The notes: a model not told the origin generated them from the sequence alone. Numbered from the stretch's first letter, positions 1-9,957 are shown. The stretch: DNA of 64,000 bases from Candidatus Pandoraea novymonadis (GCF_003004665.1 NZ_MUHY01000003.1:44047-108046), one strand, 5' to 3'. Numbers and translations: made by a program.

Positions 1-185
1 ATCACAGACAAACGCGGATGGGAAGTCACTTGCAACTTCATAAGCTGCTCGTTGATAGCCGGTTCCTTCCCCACGAGCAAAAGCGAAACATCGTAGGTGG
101 ACTGTACAAAAAGAACTGCAGCGGGCACCGTAACCGATGGGCCATAATCACCGCCCATGCAGTCAATGGTCATTGTGACAGTCAT
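1..185 (-). CDS. plsX: Phosphate acyltransferase PlsX (N-terminal part, runs off the left edge)
   Basis: Reading the minus strand from an ATG at 183-185 gives 61 codons open to the window edge. The N-terminus ([20 protein letters not shown]) carries the PlsX signature DCMGGD.GP near residue 8. PlsX makes acyl-phosphate from acyl-ACP, the first committed step of phosphatidic acid synthesis with PlsY, and acts at the inner face of the membrane. It follows rpmF on the same strand, the order usual in proteobacteria (yceD-rpmF-plsX-fab). A hairpin with a U-tract lies between rpmF and plsX, so plsX may be only partly co-transcribed with them. The rest of the gene is outside the window. Confidence 0.9.
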   Translation of the reverse strand, partial: MTVTMTIDCMGGDYGPSVTVPAAVLFVQSTYDVSLLLVGKEPAINEQLMKLQVTSHPRLSV

Positions 186-222
186 GCGTATCGCCGTTTT
201 TTGATGAGTCTTACATTGAGAG

Positions 223-258
223 AAAAAAAATGGCAGCAGAATCACTGCAGCCATTTTT
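223..258 (-). terminator. Hairpin with U-tract between rpmF and plsX
   Basis: A 10-bp stem with one mismatch (231-240 against about 244-253) is followed on the minus strand by eight T residues. It looks like an intrinsic terminator or attenuator after rpmF, which ends at 332. Because plsX begins just downstream, it may only partly reduce read-through. Confidence 0.6.
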
Positions 259-331
259 GAAAAATTTGTCGATCAATTCGTGTATCCACAGTGATTTGAG
301 AAAACGCGAATTCGACTCGCGGGGGGACCGA

Positions 332-511
332 TTAATCGTTCTTCGTTTTGACAACCTTTCGACCACGGTAAAAACCATTTAACGAGATGTGGTGACGCAG
401 ATGGACCTCACCCGAGGTCGGCTCAACAGCCGTCGATGGCCCAGTTAAAAAATCGTGAGAACGATGCATACCCCTCTTTGATGGGGATTTCTTATTCTGT
501 TGAACTGCCAT
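332..511 (-). CDS. rpmF: 50S ribosomal protein L32
   Basis: This minus-strand gene of 59 codons starts [20 protein letters not shown], the classic L32 N-terminus, and continues with a basic C-terminal region (..[15 protein letters not shown]). L32 is a small protein of the large ribosomal subunit near the peptidyl-transferase side. A good ribosome-binding site (GAGG, about 7 nt upstream) fixes the ATG at 509-511. Length and sequence match beta-proteobacterial L32, which lacks the zinc-binding cysteines found in some other bacteria. It lies between yceD and plsX on the same strand, the standard arrangement. Confidence 0.95.
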   Translation of the reverse strand: MAVQQNKKSPSKRGMHRSHDFLTGPSTAVEPTSGEVHLRHHISLNGFYRGRKVVKTKND

Positions 512-609
512 TGTAACTCCTCAAAATGCTTTAGGATTCTAACACAGTTCAGTGTCGATTTTGGTGTCGACCAATGCATTCTGTGCTACTTACGTAAATA
601 TATTACCCT

Positions 610-1224
610 CTACTTTCCATGCTTACCCAACGGTCGCTTCAACGATGCCAAAACCGAGAACGGAGAGCATATTTCTCTCTTTTTTTTCGAAGTTTGGGGC
701 AACGGCTCGACCAAACCATCACTTCCTGTAACTAAGCTGGCATGTACAACAGGACAAACAGAATGCTTGGGGACTATGGGCATAGAAAGCAATAATTCTT
801 CTTCAATCAAAATTTTCATATCGAACTGCTTTGATCCAACAAGCACTTCGAATTTATCCTGGCCCACTAGAGAAATATCATCAGCTTTCACTTCGTGAGT
901 TACGATCTTAAATGTTGTCTCAGATGTAAGAAACTCTTGGTATGGCATCAAACATCGTTGACACTCTAACCACATAGGGCCATTCAGCGCTAATTTAAGA
1001 AAAAGTTCAGACTGCGGCATGCTATTGACCCGTGGAACAAGATTTTCAAAGCCTTCAATACGCCAATGAAAAACCTGCGATGCCAATTCAGCTTCTGCAA
1101 CATCTTCCGGAACTGCAGTCAACATACGGGACAACGCCATCAAATGCACATCCCCTGTAACAAGACGACCATTCCGTGCGAACTCAAACAAATCGATGAT
1201 GTATCCGTGATTCATGTTCTTCAT
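610..1224 (-). CDS. yceD: YceD family protein (DUF177)
   Basis: A 204-residue protein of the YceD/DUF177 family. Visible family features are the N-terminal IDLFEFARNGR segment, the central GPMWLECQRCLMPY motif with its two cysteines, and an acidic region around residues 120-145. In bacteria and plastids the family is linked to 23S rRNA accumulation, and its gene almost always precedes rpmF, as here (98 bp upstream, same strand). The precise biochemical role is unsettled. The start could be the first Met or Met4; neither has a strong ribosome-binding site. It is divergent from maf across a 171-bp spacer that must hold both promoters. Confidence 0.9.
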   Translation of the reverse strand: MKNMNHGYIIDLFEFARNGRLVTGDVHLMALSRMLTAVPEDVAEAELASQVFHWRIEGFENLVPRVNSMPQSELFLKLALNGPMWLECQRCLMPYQEFLTSETTFKIVTHEVKADDISLVGQDKFEVLVGSKQFDMKILIEEELLLSMPIVPKHSVCPVVHASLVTGSDGLVEPLPQTSKKKREICSPFSVLASLKRPLGKHGK

Positions 1225-1395
1225 CTTAGAAAATCAATGAACACGCACAATGCAAAATTATTCCCTAAGACCACAAAAAATACAGGAAATTTCACACCAT
1301 TTTACTCTTCTTTCGTAGTATTCTTCCGTTGAAGACAGAAAATGAGGCTAAGATTGTAGGTAATTTTTTTCTTTTCGTCAAACAACAAAAACACG

Positions 1396-2055
1396 ATGTT
1401 GCAACAAACTTACTCCCTCACTTTAGGCAACAATCCGCCACCGTTGGTTCTTGCCTCTAGTTCACAGTACCGTCGTGAATTACTGGGTCGACTACAATTA
1501 GACTTCGAAGTTTGCACACCAAACGTCGACGAAACACCTCTCACTGGAGAATCGGCAACTAATACCTCGTTGCGTTTAGCTCGCCAAAAAGCAGAATTCG
1601 TTGCCCTCAAACACCCCGATGCAATCGTAATTGGTTCGGACCAGATCGTCACTCTAGATAATCACCAAATTGGCAAGCCAATTAGTCATGAAACGGCAAT
1701 GGCTCAATTACGCATGATGCAAGCACAAGTAGTTGAGTTTCATTCGGCACTCTGTGTATTGGACGCACGCACAAAATTCTCACAAGTAAAAGATGTAGTT
1801 ACAGTGGTAAAGTTTCGCGATTTACCTGAAAGCATTCTGGATGCATACCTTCACGCAGAAATGCCGTACGATTGCGCTGGCGGCCTAAAGTCAGAGGCGA
1901 TGGGCATCATTCTATTGGAAAAAATCGAAAGCGATGACCCAACGGCGCTAATCGGCTTACCTTTAATTACGCTGACTACTATGCTAATGAATGTGGGTAT
2001 TAAATTACCAAGAGCGAAAAAAACAACGTCATCTATCTCACCCACGATACGCTAG
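1396..2055 (+). CDS. Maf-family nucleotide pyrophosphatase (YceF type)
   Basis: A 219-residue Maf protein. The phosphate-binding LASSSQYRRELL motif is at residues 19-30, VDETP at about 44-48, and GSDQ with the catalytic Asp near residue 82. The arrangement resembles E. coli YceF, which hydrolyses 7-methyl-GTP to the monophosphate and is thought to keep modified nucleotides out of nucleic acids. Residues after about 205 form an unconserved tail. In Burkholderia, as I remember it, a SAM-dependent methyltransferase lies between this gene and the sppA-like peptidase. Here only 109 bp separate the two convergent genes, so that gene is absent. Confidence 0.9.
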   Translation: MLQQTYSLTLGNNPPPLVLASSSQYRRELLGRLQLDFEVCTPNVDETPLTGESATNTSLRLARQKAEFVALKHPDAIVIGSDQIVTLDNHQIGKPISHETAMAQLRMMQAQVVEFHSALCVLDARTKFSQVKDVVTVVKFRDLPESILDAYLHAEMPYDCAGGLKSEAMGIILLEKIESDDPTALIGLPLITLTTMLMNVGIKLPRAKKTTSSISPTIR

Positions 2056-2164
2056 CCAAAAAATCATTTTTATAAGTGCTTACACATTGACATAAGAAGA
2101 GTGCTTGGCATTTCAAAATACGATTGATGTACTATTAATCGATAGGTGTACCTCCAGAAAACAC

Positions 2165-3214
2165 CTAACGCATACTGAAAAAAGGAAGCTCGGCAATTAA
2201 TGCATTCATAGTAAACGTGCCGACGAATGCCAAAAATCGTCGAACCATAAGCTCAGGAAACCCATATTTCACAGTATAGTCGACTAAGTGAGGCGCCTTG
2301 ACGATATCACGCGCAACACTACTCACACTTCCAAAACCATCCGCCAGCCCGAGATCAACACTTTTCTGTCCTGTCCAGAAAAGTCCTGTAAAAATCTCCG
2401 GATTGTCTTTTAGACGATCCCCTCGGCCTTTCCTAACTGCATCGATAAACTGTTGATGAATCTCATCCAACATATTTTGAGCATGAACTTTTTGTCCATC
2501 TGACTGAGGTGAAAAAAGATCGAGGAAACCCTTATTTTTACCAGCCGTCAGCAATCGACGCTCGACTCCCAATTTATCCATCAACCCCGTAAAACCAAAA
2601 CCATCCATCAATACACCAATCGAACCCACAAGGCTTGCTTTATCAACGTAGATTCGAGTTGCGGCGGAGGCAACATAATATCCACCTGACGTGCAGATCT
2701 CCTCTACCACAACATAGAGTGGCTTCTTTGGATATTTGACCCGCAAGCGCATAATATCGTCGTAAATAATACCAGCCTGGACTGGACTACCCCCAGGGCT
2801 ATTAATACGTAATATCACCGCTGCAGCTTTCGCATCATCAAAAGCAGAAGCCAAAGCATTATTAATGTTTTCTGCACTGGCCTTCCCTTCTGTGCCAATC
2901 TCACCATTCAACGAGACAAGAGCAGTATGCCTTCCACTACCCGCCACAACGGTGGAACTACCAACGCCAAAATCGAACACATAGCACGCAATCAAACCAA
3001 TAATTGCAAATACAAAAAAACGGAAAAAAATTTTCCAGCGTCTTGCTCGACGCTGTTCCTTGATACTCTCCATCAAAACTTTTTCGAGCATTTCACGCTC
3101 CCACGCCTTTGTCTCCCCAGCAGATCCGATCTCCCCATGAGTCCCCTGATCACTCCCAAGTCCAACAGACATAGACTTGCGATGAAGGACATCAGACAGA
3201 AAATTGTCAGTCAT
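2165..3214 (-). CDS. sppA: S49-family signal peptide peptidase (SppA-like)
   Basis: Membrane-anchored serine protease of the SppA (36K) type. Starting at ATG 3212-3214 it has 349 residues: a cytosolic N-terminus, one membrane segment after the basic KEQRRARRWKIFFRF stretch, then the S49 domain. Visible motifs are RINSPGGSPVQAG, the nucleophile region CTSGGYYVAS, and VDKASLVGSIGVLMDGFGF, which contributes the catalytic lysine side. Such enzymes degrade cleaved signal peptides in the membrane. An upstream in-frame GTG at 3298 would add 28 residues (MCFSAYRARAF..) that do not resemble the family, so the internal ATG is preferred. It is followed by no further minus-strand gene and converges on maf. 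Confidence 0.9.
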   Translation of the reverse strand: MTDNFLSDVLHRKSMSVGLGSDQGTHGEIGSAGETKAWEREMLEKVLMESIKEQRRARRWKIFFRFFVFAIIGLIACYVFDFGVGSSTVVAGSGRHTALVSLNGEIGTEGKASAENINNALASAFDDAKAAAVILRINSPGGSPVQAGIIYDDIMRLRVKYPKKPLYVVVEEICTSGGYYVASAATRIYVDKASLVGSIGVLMDGFGFTGLMDKLGVERRLLTAGKNKGFLDLFSPQSDGQKVHAQNMLDEIHQQFIDAVRKGRGDRLKDNPEIFTGLFWTGQKSVDLGLADGFGSVSSVARDIVKAPHLVDYTVKYGFPELMVRRFLAFVGTFTMNALIAELPFFSMR

Positions 3215-3327
3215 ATAAATTCCAGTGAAAACATAAATCGCGCATTCTACGACGACACCAAAAATAAAAGCACGTGCGCGATACGCTGAAAAACACACTT
3301 CCCGTTCAATAAATAAAATTTATTACA

Positions 3328-3741
3328 TCAAGACAAACTATGATCACACGATACTGGAACGTCTATAGACGTTCCAGTATCAGTCTGAACAAAAAAAATA
3401 ACGGAATCAGCGCCTGTGCCACGCTCTACAATATTTAGCTTGCGTAGCCATGAGCCGCTGCATAAATCAGTCACACAGCGACCAGTATTCGGTTCGAATA
3501 TTACACCGTGGGTTGCACATATTAGATATTGTCCTGTTTTTTCGAAGAATTCACCTTCCTGCCAATCTAACTCCATCGACATATGTACACACTGATTGAC
3601 GTAGCCAAAAACCGCACCATCATACCGAATCACGAAAGCGGGTGTAACGTGTCCATCAATCTCAATTTCAAAACGCACACCACGTCCACGATCGACCAAA
3701 TCAACGCCGCGGCAAATTTGGACTACAGATATATCAATCAT
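3328..3741 (-). CDS. Rieske [2Fe-2S] domain protein
   Basis: A 137-residue soluble Rieske ferredoxin-like protein. The cluster ligands are visible as CVH (C-x-H) and, about 30 residues later, CATH (C-x-x-H), followed by the PNTGRC segment. The chosen ATG (3739-3741) overlaps the stop of the upstream HAD gene in a TGATG arrangement, which suggests translational coupling. An upstream in-frame start at 3762 is less likely. The last 20 or so residues include a segment encoded entirely by a perfect 32-bp palindrome (3350-3381), unusual for coding sequence. Its electron-transfer partner is not known. Conserved linkage to sppA, HAD and rluC is typical of Burkholderiaceae. Confidence 0.88.
   Translation of the reverse strand: MIDISVVQICRGVDLVDRGRGVRFEIEIDGHVTPAFVIRYDGAVFGYVNQCVHMSMELDWQEGEFFEKTGQYLICATHGVIFEPNTGRCVTDLCSGSWLRKLNIVERGTGADSVIFFVQTDTGTSIDVPVSCDHSLS
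3350..3381. repeat. Perfect 32-bp palindrome inside the Rieske gene
   Basis: Positions 3350-3365 are the exact reverse complement of 3366-3381, with no spacer (centre TCTATAGA). The palindrome lies 22 bp before the end of the Rieske coding region. No T-run follows on the minus strand, so it is not a standard intrinsic terminator. Confidence 0.9.
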
Positions 3742-4400
3742 CAGGCACGCTCCAACAACCATTCGTACAGTTCAAACACACTGCTGGCAATGTAGTTTGG
3801 CGAAAAAGCCTCCAACTGTTCTCGTGAATACGCTCCCCCATAGCATACTCCAACGCTCGCGGCACCAGCATTTTTAGCCATCTGTAAATCGTCCGTCGTA
3901 TCCCCAATCATCACTGTTCGACTGAGATCCTGCCCCAACTCCAATGCAAGCTCTTGAAGCATAGAAGGATGCGGCTTAGAAAAAGTCTCGTCGGCACAGC
4001 GAGTAGCATCAAATAAACCCATCAGACCAGTTTCCTCAAGCGCACGATTCAAGCCGACGCGCGATTTTCCTGTAGCTACAGTCAAAAAACATCCTCGAGT
4101 GTGCAGCTCATCCAATAGTTCACGCACACCCTCAAATAGAACAATAGTACTGCGGCTCCTTAAGTGATGATAACGATAACGCTCCGAAAAACGTGAATAA
4201 TACATCCGATTGAGTGTTGGAACAGCTATTTGCAAAGCATCGTACAGACTAAAGCCAATTATACGATCAGCACATTCATACGCCGGCACCGGCAAATGAA
4301 AATCTCGACAGACTTCCTGTATACAGCGAATACTAGGCGTCGAATCCATCAACGTCCCGTCCCAGTCGAAGGCGATCATTTCAAATTCAGGTCTTTGCAT
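3741..4400 (-). CDS. HAD-family phosphatase (Gph-like)
   Basis: A 219-residue haloacid-dehalogenase superfamily hydrolase with the usual four motifs. Motif I is FDWDGTLMDST (nucleophile and acid/base Asp near residues 11-13). Motif II is VATGKSR (about 109-115), motif III the lysine in SKPHPSML, and motif IV GDTTDDLQMAKNAGA (about 162-176). The helical cap inserted after motif I places it with phosphoglycolate phosphatase-like enzymes, but the substrate cannot be told from sequence. Its start overlaps the end of rluC by 14 bp and its stop overlaps the Rieske start, so rluC-HAD-Rieske, and probably sppA, form one operon. Confidence 0.88.
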   Translation of the reverse strand: MQRPEFEMIAFDWDGTLMDSTPSIRCIQEVCRDFHLPVPAYECADRIIGFSLYDALQIAVPTLNRMYYSRFSERYRYHHLRSRSTIVLFEGVRELLDELHTRGCFLTVATGKSRVGLNRALEETGLMGLFDATRCADETFSKPHPSMLQELALELGQDLSRTVMIGDTTDDLQMAKNAGAASVGVCYGGAYSREQLEAFSPNYIASSVFELYEWLLERA

Positions 4401-5385
4401 TAGTCAAAGTGTCACGAAGTTGTTTCAAAAATTGTTCGCAATCCTCTGGCAAAGGAGCCTCCAAGGCAATCGATTTCCCCAACACAGGGTGTGTAAAACG
4501 CAATCGCCATGCGTGTAAAAACATCCGTTTAATGCCTGGTTTTAGGCCTGGTTTAGCTAAGACTTTGTTCAAGGAAAAATCACCATACTTATCATCGCCC
4601 AAAATCGGCGAGCCCAAATGCGCTAAATGCACACGAATCTGATGTGTGCGACCGGTTTTCAGTTCTGCTTCCAGCAAAGTATAAGGTGGCAAAGACTCTA
4701 TTCGCCGAAATACTGTATGCGCGGCTTGTCCGTCTTTTTGCACTCGAACACGACGCTCTCCGCCGGCAGTGATGTACTTACAGAGAGGCAACTTCACAGT
4801 ACACTGACGTTCAACCCATTCTCTTCCAACGCAAGCAATATACCTCTTATCCAGTCTATTATTGCGGATCTGTTCATGCAAGCCAAGTAAAGCTGACCTT
4901 TTTTTTGCCAATAAAAGGATACCCGATGTCTCTCTGTCGAGACGATGTACTAACTCGAGAAATTTCAGATGTGATAGCGATTGACGCAACTGTTCTATTA
5001 CTCCAAATGAGACTCCACTGCCTCCATGCACAGCTACTCCGGATGGCTTGTGAATTGCCAATATATAGTCGTCCTCAAATAGGACAGGAAATTTTTCTTT
5101 CGGAACCTCAAAAAGGGCATCACGCTTCGGCATACGAACTGGTGGAACACGCACGATATCACCCAAAATCAATCGATATGTAGCATCTATACGCCCTTTA
5201 TTGACACGCACTTCGCCACTGCGCATGATGCGATAAACATGGCTTTTTGGTACACCTTTAAACTCATGCAACAAGAAATTATCAATTCGCTGACCAGCAG
5301 AACCTTCGTCAATCTGCAGCATTCGCGCCTGAGGTACAGCTACGAATGAAGATAATTCTTCTCGGTTTTTGCCTAACTCATTCAT
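4387..5385 (-). CDS. rluC: 23S rRNA pseudouridine synthase RluC
   Basis: RluA-family pseudouridine synthase of 332 residues from the ATG at 5383-5385. An N-terminal S4 RNA-binding domain (GQRIDNFLL..SHVYRIMRSGEVRVN) is followed by the catalytic domain with the signature HRLDRETSG, whose Asp is the catalytic residue. The C-terminal GRTHQIRVHLAHLG motif is also present. RluC converts uridines 955, 2504 and 2580 of 23S rRNA (E. coli numbering) to pseudouridine. An in-frame TTG at 5424 would add 13 residues but looks less likely. It is divergent from rne, the same arrangement as in E. coli and Burkholderia. Confidence 0.92.
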   Translation of the reverse strand: MNELGKNREELSSFVAVPQARMLQIDEGSAGQRIDNFLLHEFKGVPKSHVYRIMRSGEVRVNKGRIDATYRLILGDIVRVPPVRMPKRDALFEVPKEKFPVLFEDDYILAIHKPSGVAVHGGSGVSFGVIEQLRQSLSHLKFLELVHRLDRETSGILLLAKKRSALLGLHEQIRNNRLDKRYIACVGREWVERQCTVKLPLCKYITAGGERRVRVQKDGQAAHTVFRRIESLPPYTLLEAELKTGRTHQIRVHLAHLGSPILGDDKYGDFSLNKVLAKPGLKPGIKRMFLHAWRLRFTHPVLGKSIALEAPLPEDCEQFLKQLRDTLTNAKT

Positions 5386-6002
5386 TATGAATATAATTTG
5401 TGGAACAAAGATTGGCGGTAGCAAAGAAACTCAATCCCCATCTTTGCCGGTATAAGTACAAAAGCGTTATTTTACTTGTACCCTGGGTCGGCTGCTCGCC
5501 CGGAATATAAAAGAGCAGAGAGATAGACGTATGGCACATCAGTGACGGCAAGAAACGAGCCCATAGGCCGATTCAGTTGTATTAGAGTGCCGCGGATAGA
5601 GTTACTGGATATGGAATTTGGCGGACAACCTATAGAGTTTCAGAAGGCTGGCCGCTTTGTAAATAATACTCACGCTCAAAGTCAAACATTGAGGCGTTGC
5701 CACAAGAATGACACGTGCTGGCAAACGCCCGAAGAAAAAACGATGGTGCTTCTCGAGTTTCAGAATGCGAATCTGCAATCATTCACAAGGAACCGACGTA
5801 GGCAATCGTGTTGCTCTTCTTGGCACGAACCGTGTGAACATTTTTACAGATGCCTTTATGTCCTATGCCATGAAAAGGCTGGACTACTCGGCAATTCTTC
5901 TCACCCGGTGACTCCAACCATGCGTTTTCAATAATCAGCGTAATTACATACCCGACGATTTATTCACGATATTGTGAGCTCCGGCGGGTGGGAGTCGTTT
6001 TC
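5386..6002. promoter_or_regulatory. rluC/rne divergent spacer with probable long rne leader
   Basis: No convincing gene lies in this 617-bp stretch. Open frames here lack family resemblance and a ribosome-binding site. In other proteobacteria rne has a long 5' leader through which RNase E autoregulates its own mRNA, so most of this spacer may be transcribed leader. I cannot identify the promoter or individual stem-loops with confidence. The rne ribosome-binding site is the GGGAG just before the ATG. Confidence 0.45.
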
Positions 6003-8819
6003 ATGAAACGCATGTTATTTAATGCCACACAACAAGAAGAATTGCGCGTAGCAATCGTCGATGGACAGAAACTTGTCGATATCGATATCGAAACAGCTGG
6101 TCGAGAACAGCGAAAAGGCAATATTTATAAGGGTACTATTACCCGTATTGAACCTTCTCTCGAGGCCTGCTTTGTCAATTACGGTGAAGGTAGGCACGGT
6201 TTTCTCTCATTTAAAGAAGTCGCTCGTGCCTTTTTTAAAAAGGGTGTCGATCTTCGTAATGCACGAATTCAGGATGCTCTTTTGGAAGGTCAAGAGCTAA
6301 TCGTTCAAGTAGAGAAGGAAGAACGTGGCAACAAAGGCGCAGCGCTGACAACTTTTATCTCGTTGGCCGGTCGTTATTTGGTACTGATGCCAAACAACCC
6401 AAGAGGAGGCGGGGTATCACGTCGCATCGAAGGTGAAGATCGCCAGGAATTAAGGGAGACGATAGGCCGGTTGAAAATACCCGAAGGCATGAGCATTATC
6501 GCGAGAACTGCCGGTATTGGACGTTCAGTGGAAGAGCTCCAGTGGGATTTGAACTATCTTCTTCAACTTTGGCATGCGGTAGAGAGCGCTGCCGAACATA
6601 TCTTGCTGCCAAGAGATTCAGCTTTAATTTATCTTGAATCGAGCCTCGTGATCCGCGCTATCCGGGACTATTTCCAACCTGATATTGGTGAAATCCTGAT
6701 CGATACTGAGGAAATTTCAGAACAAGCACGTAATTTCATGCAGGTAGTCATGCCAGATCACCTGAACCGTGTGAAACAGTACCGCGACGATGTTCCGCTT
6801 TTTTCACGTTTTCAGATTGAACATCAGATTGAGACAGCTTATTCCCGTCAGGTCCCTCTGCCATCAGGCGGTAGTATTGTCATCGACCATACCGAAGCAT
6901 TGGTTTCTATCGACGTAAACTCAGCGCGAGCCACCAATGGCTTAGATATAGAAGAAACTGCTCTACGTACAAATCTGGAGGCTGCCGACGAAGTCACTCG
7001 TCAGCTCCGCCTACGCGATCTTGGTGGCCTAATTGTAATCGACTTCATCGATATGGAGTCAACCAAGAGTCAGCGCGAAGTTGAGCAACGTGTCAAAGAT
7101 GCACTCAAGCACGACCGTGCCCGTGTTCAGATGGGTAAAATTTCACGTTTCGGTCTAATGGAACTATCTCGCCAGCGCCTGCGTCCATCACTTTCGGAAG
7201 GCACACATATCACCTGCCCTCGCTGTAATGGGACAGGTCACATCCGCGATGCAGAATCCTCAGCGCTTCAGGTCCTGCGTATCATCCAGGAAGAAGCATT
7301 GAAGGAACATACAGCAGCAATTCACACACAAGTACCGCTCGAAGTCGCCGCATTCCTTCTCAATGAAAAACGCCAAGAAATCAATAAAATTGAAGCGCGC
7401 TTTAAAGTCAACGTACTAATGATCCCCAACAAACACCTTGAAACGCCGCATTACAAGCTCGAACGTCTTCGTTTCGAAGATCCACGCCTGGAGGATCCGA
7501 TAGCAAGTTATACTCTCACTGAAGAAGTTTCCCGAACTCCAGCGGACGATATTAGTCACGGCAAATGGAAAGAAGAAATAAGACCACGTCAAGAGGCTGC
7601 GGTCAAAAGCATCACACCAGTAAAACCTGCGCCTGCGGCACCGATACGTCGCTCAAATTCAAAAAAAATCACTTCGCGATACATAGTCCCTGGCAAATTT
7701 TTTCACTGGATCAAGCGCCTACTCTACATCGAAACGGCATCCTGCAGCGAGGACACAACTAAAATCTCAACTAAACCAGCCACTTGTACGGAAAGTCATG
7801 TACGTCAACACTCGGGGAAAAAGCTCACCCGACGAGACTCTCGTGAAGATAGGGTGAAGAAGGAGGATATCATGATCGCCATTGAACCACGAGAAGGTCG
7901 TGAAAAACACAATAATTTGCATGGTGAGCGTCAAAACAAAGAAGCCTGTCAGACACAGGAACATGATGCATCGCAACGTCACTCCTCTGTCAAAGTAGAA
8001 ATACGAACAACCGAAAAATCCCGAGAACCTCGTGAAGGACGGGAACGTGGTAATCGTAGCAGCCATCGTCGTGAGCAGCAAGAACGTCGTGAACGTCGCC
8101 CACAGGAAAAAGTTGCCGTTGATGATCCGCAAACTATATTCGAATCAACTGTCACTGAAATTGCGAGTGTGACAGAAGACGGAACCATGTCCTCATCTTT
8201 AGAAAAGATACAACAAAATCTTCGTACTGAAGATATCGAAAACAGTGAAAATCGTCGTCGCGGCCGTCGTCGCGGCCGTCGTGGTGGACGCCGTGATCGT
8301 GAAATGCAAAACAACTTTAATGGCGAAGCCTACATCGAAAACGCAAGCGAAAAAGTCGTAAACCTTTCATTGCCGGCTACCCCCCAGCAAGTAATCACTC
8401 CAACGAACCTCTCCCAGCTGCCTGTCAATCTCCCGACAGAAGTTGAGCCATATAATGCTTCAATCGAAACCTTCACAGAATCTGTGGACCGCACCGTAGC
8501 CATAGCCCCGCTTAAACTACCTACCATCGTGGAGACAGCGCCTAGTTTGACAACTGTTCCAAACACTAGCCAATTGACACAGATCGTAACAAAACCGATT
8601 AAACAAATCGAATCAGCATCAGTTCAAAAAACATCTCTCCAATCAGTGTTAACTAACACTGGGCTGGTTTTTGTACAAACAGAGCCCAGTAAGGCGAAAG
8701 CCGCACAGATTGAGAACTTACAAAAAAGCATAAAAACCTCGCGCACACGACGTGAGCGTCGTGTTGTAAAGCAACTGAACATCCAAAAAATGGAGCAAAT
8801 CGAGACACACTCCGAATAA
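6003..8819 (+). CDS. rne: Ribonuclease E
   Basis: A 938-residue endoribonuclease, the core of the RNA degradosome. Domains in order: N-terminal RNase H-like part and S1 domain (about 35-120); the 5'-sensor region; the DNase I-like catalytic region with the magnesium-binding Asp residues in VSIDVNSA and VIDFIDM; the zinc-link CPRCNGTG (about 405-412); then a long C-terminal half. The last 400 or so residues are low-complexity and rich in Arg, Glu and Ser, with basic blocks such as [14 protein letters not shown]. They are expected to be disordered and to bind RNA and partner proteins. The ATG at 6003 matches the conserved [13 protein letters not shown] start and has GGGAG upstream. The full non-catalytic half is retained despite genome reduction. 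Confidence 0.95.
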   Translation: MKRMLFNATQQEELRVAIVDGQKLVDIDIETAGREQRKGNIYKGTITRIEPSLEACFVNYGEGRHGFLSFKEVARAFFKKGVDLRNARIQDALLEGQELIVQVEKEERGNKGAALTTFISLAGRYLVLMPNNPRGGGVSRRIEGEDRQELRETIGRLKIPEGMSIIARTAGIGRSVEELQWDLNYLLQLWHAVESAAEHILLPRDSALIYLESSLVIRAIRDYFQPDIGEILIDTEEISEQARNFMQVVMPDHLNRVKQYRDDVPLFSRFQIEHQIETAYSRQVPLPSGGSIVIDHTEALVSIDVNSARATNGLDIEETALRTNLEAADEVTRQLRLRDLGGLIVIDFIDMESTKSQREVEQRVKDALKHDRARVQMGKISRFGLMELSRQRLRPSLSEGTHITCPRCNGTGHIRDAESSALQVLRIIQEEALKEHTAAIHTQVPLEVAAFLLNEKRQEINKIEARFKVNVLMIPNKHLETPHYKLERLRFEDPRLEDPIASYTLTEEVSRTPADDISHGKWKEEIRPRQEAAVKSITPVKPAPAAPIRRSNSKKITSRYIVPGKFFHWIKRLLYIETASCSEDTTKISTKPATCTESHVRQHSGKKLTRRDSREDRVKKEDIMIAIEPREGREKHNNLHGERQNKEACQTQEHDASQRHSSVKVEIRTTEKSREPREGRERGNRSSHRREQQERRERRPQEKVAVDDPQTIFESTVTEIASVTEDGTMSSSLEKIQQNLRTEDIENSENRRRGRRRGRRGGRRDREMQNNFNGEAYIENASEKVVNLSLPATPQQVITPTNLSQLPVNLPTEVEPYNASIETFTESVDRTVAIAPLKLPTIVETAPSLTTVPNTSQLTQIVTKPIKQIESASVQKTSLQSVLTNTGLVFVQTEPSKAKAAQIENLQKSIKTSRTRRERRVVKQLNIQKMEQIETHSE

Positions 8820-9672
8820 TGCCAAGCTAATGAACAGTACCAACAGAGACTATTGGACGGCTAAATTTTATGCCGTCCAATTCTCGCTGAGCGCACCGTT
8901 TCACCCATCGTTGTCAGAAGATTTCCTCACACGACCAGGAGCATAGGACGACTCTTACAAATACAAGATATCCTATATGCAATAAAGAGGAATTAGCGAA
9001 CATCTGATCTTCATATTACTGCACTAATCTAGTCGCAATATGTGCTCACAAAAAACGGACCGCAAGGATAGAATAAAAATCATCAATAAGCTATAGAGAT
9101 TTGGGTGAAGAGACCTCTGCACGCTCAATCTCACCCTATCTCATCTCCCTAACAGACTAGCCCTCTAACATTCAATCCGTCGAGCGAATATAATCGAATC
9201 TTTCATGCTACGAAGTGTGCTTTGCCACTACTCGCACGCACAGTTCATATGTAAATTATGATTTCATCCAAAAGCAATTCAACCAAGGACGGAAAATGTT
9301 TTTTGGAGCATAGCACACTCACTCACACTTCCATCTGATCATGCAATGTGCATGAACCGTAGATAAATAGGTGTTATCCCACAATCTCTGAACACGAAAA
9401 TGCTACCTGAGCACTACCAATAGTCACAAGTCACAAACCTTCCGGCCTATTCATCAAAGATCTTATTAGATAAGAAAAAAGAGATGTCCTGAATACCATC
9501 TCTCAAACCACTGCTTTGTAACAAAGAAAACGAAAAAAGATATTTTTTTCTCGTAAAACTCCCGACACACAATTGTCTTTTTTCATGCACTCGTCTAACA
9601 CACCCCATCTATGATTGCTATACGTGCAGAAATTCTCATCTGAGTCTAATCCATTGAAATTAAAATCCCCCA
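8820..9672. other. Gene-free region after rne
   Basis: Apart from the rne terminator, no open frame with family resemblance was found on either strand. Stop codons are frequent in all frames. It is probably decayed DNA, but I could not recognise the former gene. Confidence 0.5.
8852..8884 (+). terminator. rne terminator
   Basis: A perfect 10-bp stem (8852-8861 with 8872-8881) and a 10-nt A+T loop lie 33 bp after the rne stop codon. Only a short T-rich tail follows, so termination is likely but not certain. Confidence 0.6.
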
Positions 9673-9957
9673 ATGTCCAATATGAAAAAACAAATCACTT
9701 ACATCAGCCCAGGCCAGACAGCGAAAGCCTTGGTGCTAATTTACCTCACCTTCAGCATTCCGCTAGTATTGCTTGCTTTCCTAGCCACGTTCATACGATA
9801 TGGCGAATTACCAGGCATCGCTTTGTTTAGTGCATTACTTCTCAATGCAGTCTTAGGTTTTATTTTGCTATGGATAGCCTGCCACGCATACAACTGGGTC
9901 GCAGAACGCTTCGGTGGTATCGAAATCACACTATCTGACCTCCGCGACCAGAAGTAA
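9673..9957 (+). CDS. Small two-helix inner-membrane protein of unknown function
   Basis: A 94-residue protein with two long hydrophobic stretches (about residues 18-42 and 50-73) flanking a short polar loop. It therefore predicts as a small integral membrane protein with both ends in the cytoplasm. The N-terminal KQITYISPGQTAKAL segment and C-terminal FGGIEITLSDL resemble small hypothetical proteins I know from Burkholderia, but no function is assigned. The start may be Met1 or Met4; neither has a clear ribosome-binding site. It stands alone between two gene-poor stretches, and its intact frame argues that it is under selection. Confidence 0.65.
   Translation: MSNMKKQITYISPGQTAKALVLIYLTFSIPLVLLAFLATFIRYGELPGIALFSALLLNAVLGFILLWIACHAYNWVAERFGGIEITLSDLRDQK

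Noticed and set aside
5542..5934. Open frame of 130 codons in the rne leader
   Set aside because: Sequence has no family resemblance, mixed composition and no ribosome-binding site; it overlaps another equally unconvincing frame in the same region.
7979..8314. Arginine-rich open frame opposite rne
   Set aside because: It is the antisense shadow of the low-complexity Arg/Glu-rich C-terminal part of rne.
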